Assembly: GCA_023410875.1 (NCBI GenBank)
Contig: JAEYPH010000053.1
Span: forward strand, 1 to 25,180
Length of the DNA stretch: 25,180 nt
Direction of reading: 5' to 3'
Source: Bacillota bacterium
Lineage (GTDB): Bacteria; Bacillota; Clostridia; Christensenellales; UMGS416
This document shows positions 23,377 to 25,180 of the stretch, one piece after another. How positions within the stretch are numbered: position 1 is the first letter of the stretch; every line of letters starts with the position of its first letter. The position numbers and the translations under genes are program-made. Under the pieces are notes generated by a model. That model saw only the letters and a program-made list of their open reading frames with translations. It was not told where the DNA came from and ran no database searches.

Positions 23377-24918
23377 TCAGGTGGTTTCCACGATGACAAA
23401 GCTGGCCCTGACCGCAACGTCGGCAAGCGTAGCCGGTGCGCCAGTGCGGTTGACCAACTCTACCGTTGCGGGTACTACCCCGATTGTGATCAGCGCATCA
23501 CCGGATATCTGGCCTGTAACGATGGGGGATGAACTGACAGCGGTCGATACACCATCGACAACAACGTCGAAGGAGATAGACGTGGCTGATTCAGCGCCGT
23601 CGGTAGCCACCCACCAATGGACGTAATAATTGCCCGCCGCCGTGATGGTGAATTCACCGGTTAATGCGCTGTAGCTGATGTTAGGGCTTGCATCGTTGAC
23701 GATCACATTGAAGAGCACCGTTGCATCGTCTGCAACCGTTACGGTACCCTCATCGACAAGGTTCACCTGGATGCCTGCGAGCACACCGGTGGGTCCAGTG
23801 GGGCCAGTTTCGCCAGTGGCGCCCGTTGCGCCTGTTGCGCCCGTCTCACCCGTTGCGCCTGTTGCGCCGGTCTCACCCGTTGCGCCTGTTGCGCCGGTCT
23901 CACCCGTTGCGCCGGTAGCACCCGTCTCACCCGTTGCGCCGGTTGCGCCGGTCTCACCCGTTGCGCCGGCAGCACCGGTCTCACCCGTTGCGCCTGTTGC
24001 ACCGGTTTCACCCGTTGCGCCTGTTGCACCGGTTTCACCCGTTGCGCCTGTTGCGCCGGTCTCACCCGTTGCGCCGGTAGCACCCATCTCACCCGTTGCG
24101 CCTGTTGCGCCGGTATTGCCCGTGGCACCGGTTGCACCTGTCTCGCCCGTTGCGCCGGTTGCACCGGTATTGCCCGTGGCGCCGGTTGCACCTGTCTCGC
24201 CCGTTGCGCCGGTTGCGCCGGTATTGCCCGTGGCGCCCGTCGCGCCGGTATTCCCCGTGGCGCCAATTGCACCGGTTGCGCCGGGGTCACCGGTTGCACC
24301 AGTTGGACCAGTTGGGCCGGTCGGTCCGGTCGCACCCGTGGCGGTGGCACTACCAGGAATGCCTTGGGGGCCGGTGGGGCCAATGGGGCCTTGCGGGCCA
24401 GCGGGGCCCGGAACGCCCGGCAAACCCGGCAGACCTGGAACGCCCGGCAAACCCGGCAGGCCTGGCACACCCGGCACACCTTGCGGACCGGCAGGGCCCG
24501 GAACACCTTGTAGGCCTTGCGGGCCAGTAGGTCCGGTAGGCCCTGTGGGGCCACGGGGGTCGATTATGCCACCACCGTTACCGGGATCCCACCAGCAAGA
24601 TTGGGTTCCCGCAGATGCGCCGGCCCACCGGCGATCCTCCCAATCCAGGCTGCCATTGCTTCTGAAGTAAAAACGGCCGGCTTCCTCGCGATTGATGGGA
24701 TCGTCGCTGCAGCCGTTGGCAACGCGCGCCGCCCGTCTGCTGCTAAAGCCGCGCTGCAGGCGGACTTGCGGGGGCTCCGACACAGGCATCTCATCAGGAC
24801 GCCTGCTAAGATGGCCAGACTGTTCCGTCTCTTCCGGGGCTCTGCCGTATTCATCCATCGGGATATCGGGTTGCTCCGGTACACCTCTTCTTCTGTCGTG
24901 GGGACGATATCTTGACAT
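23377..24918 (-). CDS. Collagen-like protein with C-terminal beta-domain shared with its neighbour
   Basis: This 513-residue protein has a polar, Arg/Pro/Glu-rich N-terminal region (1-122) with two separated Cys (70 and 108) and SCWWDPGNGGG just before the collagen part. Residues 123-378 are about 85 Gly-X-Y triplets. The first third is Pro-rich (GPTGPTGPQG, GVPGLPGLPG), the rest is GAT/GET/GNT in a nine-residue period. Residues 379-513 are a beta-rich domain (ISYSALTGEFTITAAGNYYVHWWVATDG) homologous to residues 1-135 of the downstream protein. The ATG at 24918 follows AAAAGGAG at 8-9 nt. No signal peptide or anchor is seen. A spore or cell surface role is inferred from the neighbour's BclB domain. 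Confidence 0.83.
   Translation of the reverse strand: MSRYRPHDRRRGVPEQPDIPMDEYGRAPEETEQSGHLSRRPDEMPVSEPPQVRLQRGFSSRRAARVANGCSDDPINREEAGRFYFRSNGSLDWEDRRWAGASAGTQSCWWDPGNGGGIIDPRGPTGPTGPTGPQGLQGVPGPAGPQGVPGVPGLPGLPGVPGLPGLPGVPGPAGPQGPIGPTGPQGIPGSATATGATGPTGPTGPTGATGDPGATGAIGATGNTGATGATGNTGATGATGETGATGATGNTGATGATGETGATGATGNTGATGATGEMGATGATGETGATGATGETGATGATGETGATGATGETGAAGATGETGATGATGETGATGATGETGATGATGETGATGATGETGATGATGATGETGPTGPTGVLAGIQVNLVDEGTVTVADDATVLFNVIVNDASPNISYSALTGEFTITAAGNYYVHWWVATDGAESATSISFDVVVDGVSTAVSSSPIVTGQISGDALITIGVVPATVELVNRTGAPATLADVAVRASFVIVETT
23785..24552 (-). repeat. 27-bp and shorter tandem repeats encoding Gly-X-Y triplets
   Basis: A nine-residue unit (GETGATGAT, with N, D, M and I variants) repeats in the 3' two-thirds. 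The 5' third has nine-base Pro-rich units. Confidence 0.88.
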
Positions 24919-24967
24919 ATACTTAAGCTCCTTTTCCTGCGTCTTCAGCAGAGGACTGCTTGGTATC

Positions 24968-24994
24968 AGAATATGACAAATGATGGGAAGCCGT
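24968..24994 (-). promoter_or_regulatory. Candidate sporulation-type promoter (sigma-E/sigma-K-like) for the collagen-like operon
   Basis: On the minus strand, AC (24994-24993), a 17-nt spacer and CATATTCT (24975-24968) resemble the CATA-N3-T -10 element of mother-cell sigma factors. The -35 match is weak. No good sigma-A promoter is evident in this leader. Confidence 0.35.
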
Positions 24995-25062
24995 TACAGA
25001 ATTGCAACGATGATGAAACATCCCATATCCGCGGAGATATCTGTACGATTGGACAGTCATGA

Positions 25063-25180
25063 CCACCGGCTTAGCCGGTGGCTTGCACCAGCCCTATAAG
25101 GGCATGATACAGGCTTGCGCCTAAAAGGCGCTCTGAAAATCTGCCAACCGCAAGCATTCTCTGGCAGCCCCTTAAGGGGC
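25063..25180 (+). other. Hairpin-rich start of a probable mobile element / structured RNA (partial)
   Basis: Five perfect inverted repeats occur in 118 bp: CCACCGGC/GCCGGTGG (25063-25081), GCCCT/AGGGC (25091-25103), GCGCCT/AGGCGC (25117-25131), CTGCCA/TGGCAG (25141-25167) and GCCCCTTAAGGGGC (25167-25180). GCTTGC (25081-25086 and 25113-25118) can pair with GCAAGC (25150-25155). The first hairpin directly follows ATGA (25059-25062). This suits the left end of an IS200/IS605-type element or an IscB/HEARO-type guide RNA. The element runs off the window, so the identity is inferred. Confidence 0.55.

Noticed and set aside
22321..24670. Long plus-strand frames encoding APVAPVSPV-type repeats
   Set aside because: They are the antisense of the Gly-X-Y repeats. 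They lack ribosome binding sites, and the minus-strand frames have flanking domains and good starts.

Overview
The window looks like the chromosome of a spore-forming, probably anaerobic, high-GC member of the Clostridia. The basis is strong AGGAGG-type ribosome binding sites, a Gram-positive type IV pilus cluster without a PilQ secretin in view, a CoA-forming 2-oxoacid:ferredoxin oxidoreductase, and collagen-like proteins with a BclB-type (exosporium) C-terminal domain. I cannot assign a genus.

Layout. (1) 1-126: the 5' end of an insertion sequence running off the left edge, probably IS3-like. (2) 188-1814: a small XRE-type regulator, a GNAT acetyltransferase, and a MarR regulator with its own operator/promoter. 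(3) 2067-5068: a 56-residue 2[4Fe-4S] ferredoxin, divergent from a four-gene operon for a VorDBAC/Kor-type oxidoreductase, closed by a strong terminator. (4) 5086-7567: a leftward two-gene operon with a clan GH-D (GH36/GH27-like) glycosidase and a metallo-beta-lactamase-fold hydrolase. (5) 7716-19628: a type IV pilus cluster in the order pilB, [repeat/DUF559 island], pilT, pilC, pilA, pilD, three minor prepilin-like genes, pilM, pilN, pilO. pilA has its own promoter and terminator. (6) 19641-21894: a convergent soluble TPR-GAF-GGDEF diguanylate cyclase. (7) 21953-24975: a leftward pair of collagen-like genes sharing a beta-domain. (8) 25063-25180: a dense set of perfect hairpins, probably the start of a mobile element with a structured RNA (IS200/IS605 or IscB/HEARO-like), cut by the window edge.

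How the genes may work together. PilB (extension ATPase), PilT (retraction ATPase), PilC (platform), PilM/N/O (alignment complex), PilD (prepilin peptidase) and the pilins form a nearly complete pilus machine. PilB begins with a tandem motif like the c-di-GMP-binding MshEN domain, and an apparently active diguanylate cyclase lies next to pilO, so a local c-di-GMP-to-pilus circuit is plausible. The collagen-like pair is more likely a spore or cell surface system.

The most unusual structures are the palindromic repeat/DUF559 endonuclease island inside the pil operon, the opposite-end sharing of one domain between the two collagen-like proteins, and the hairpin-rich right edge. All family names come from recognising motifs by eye; no database search was run.
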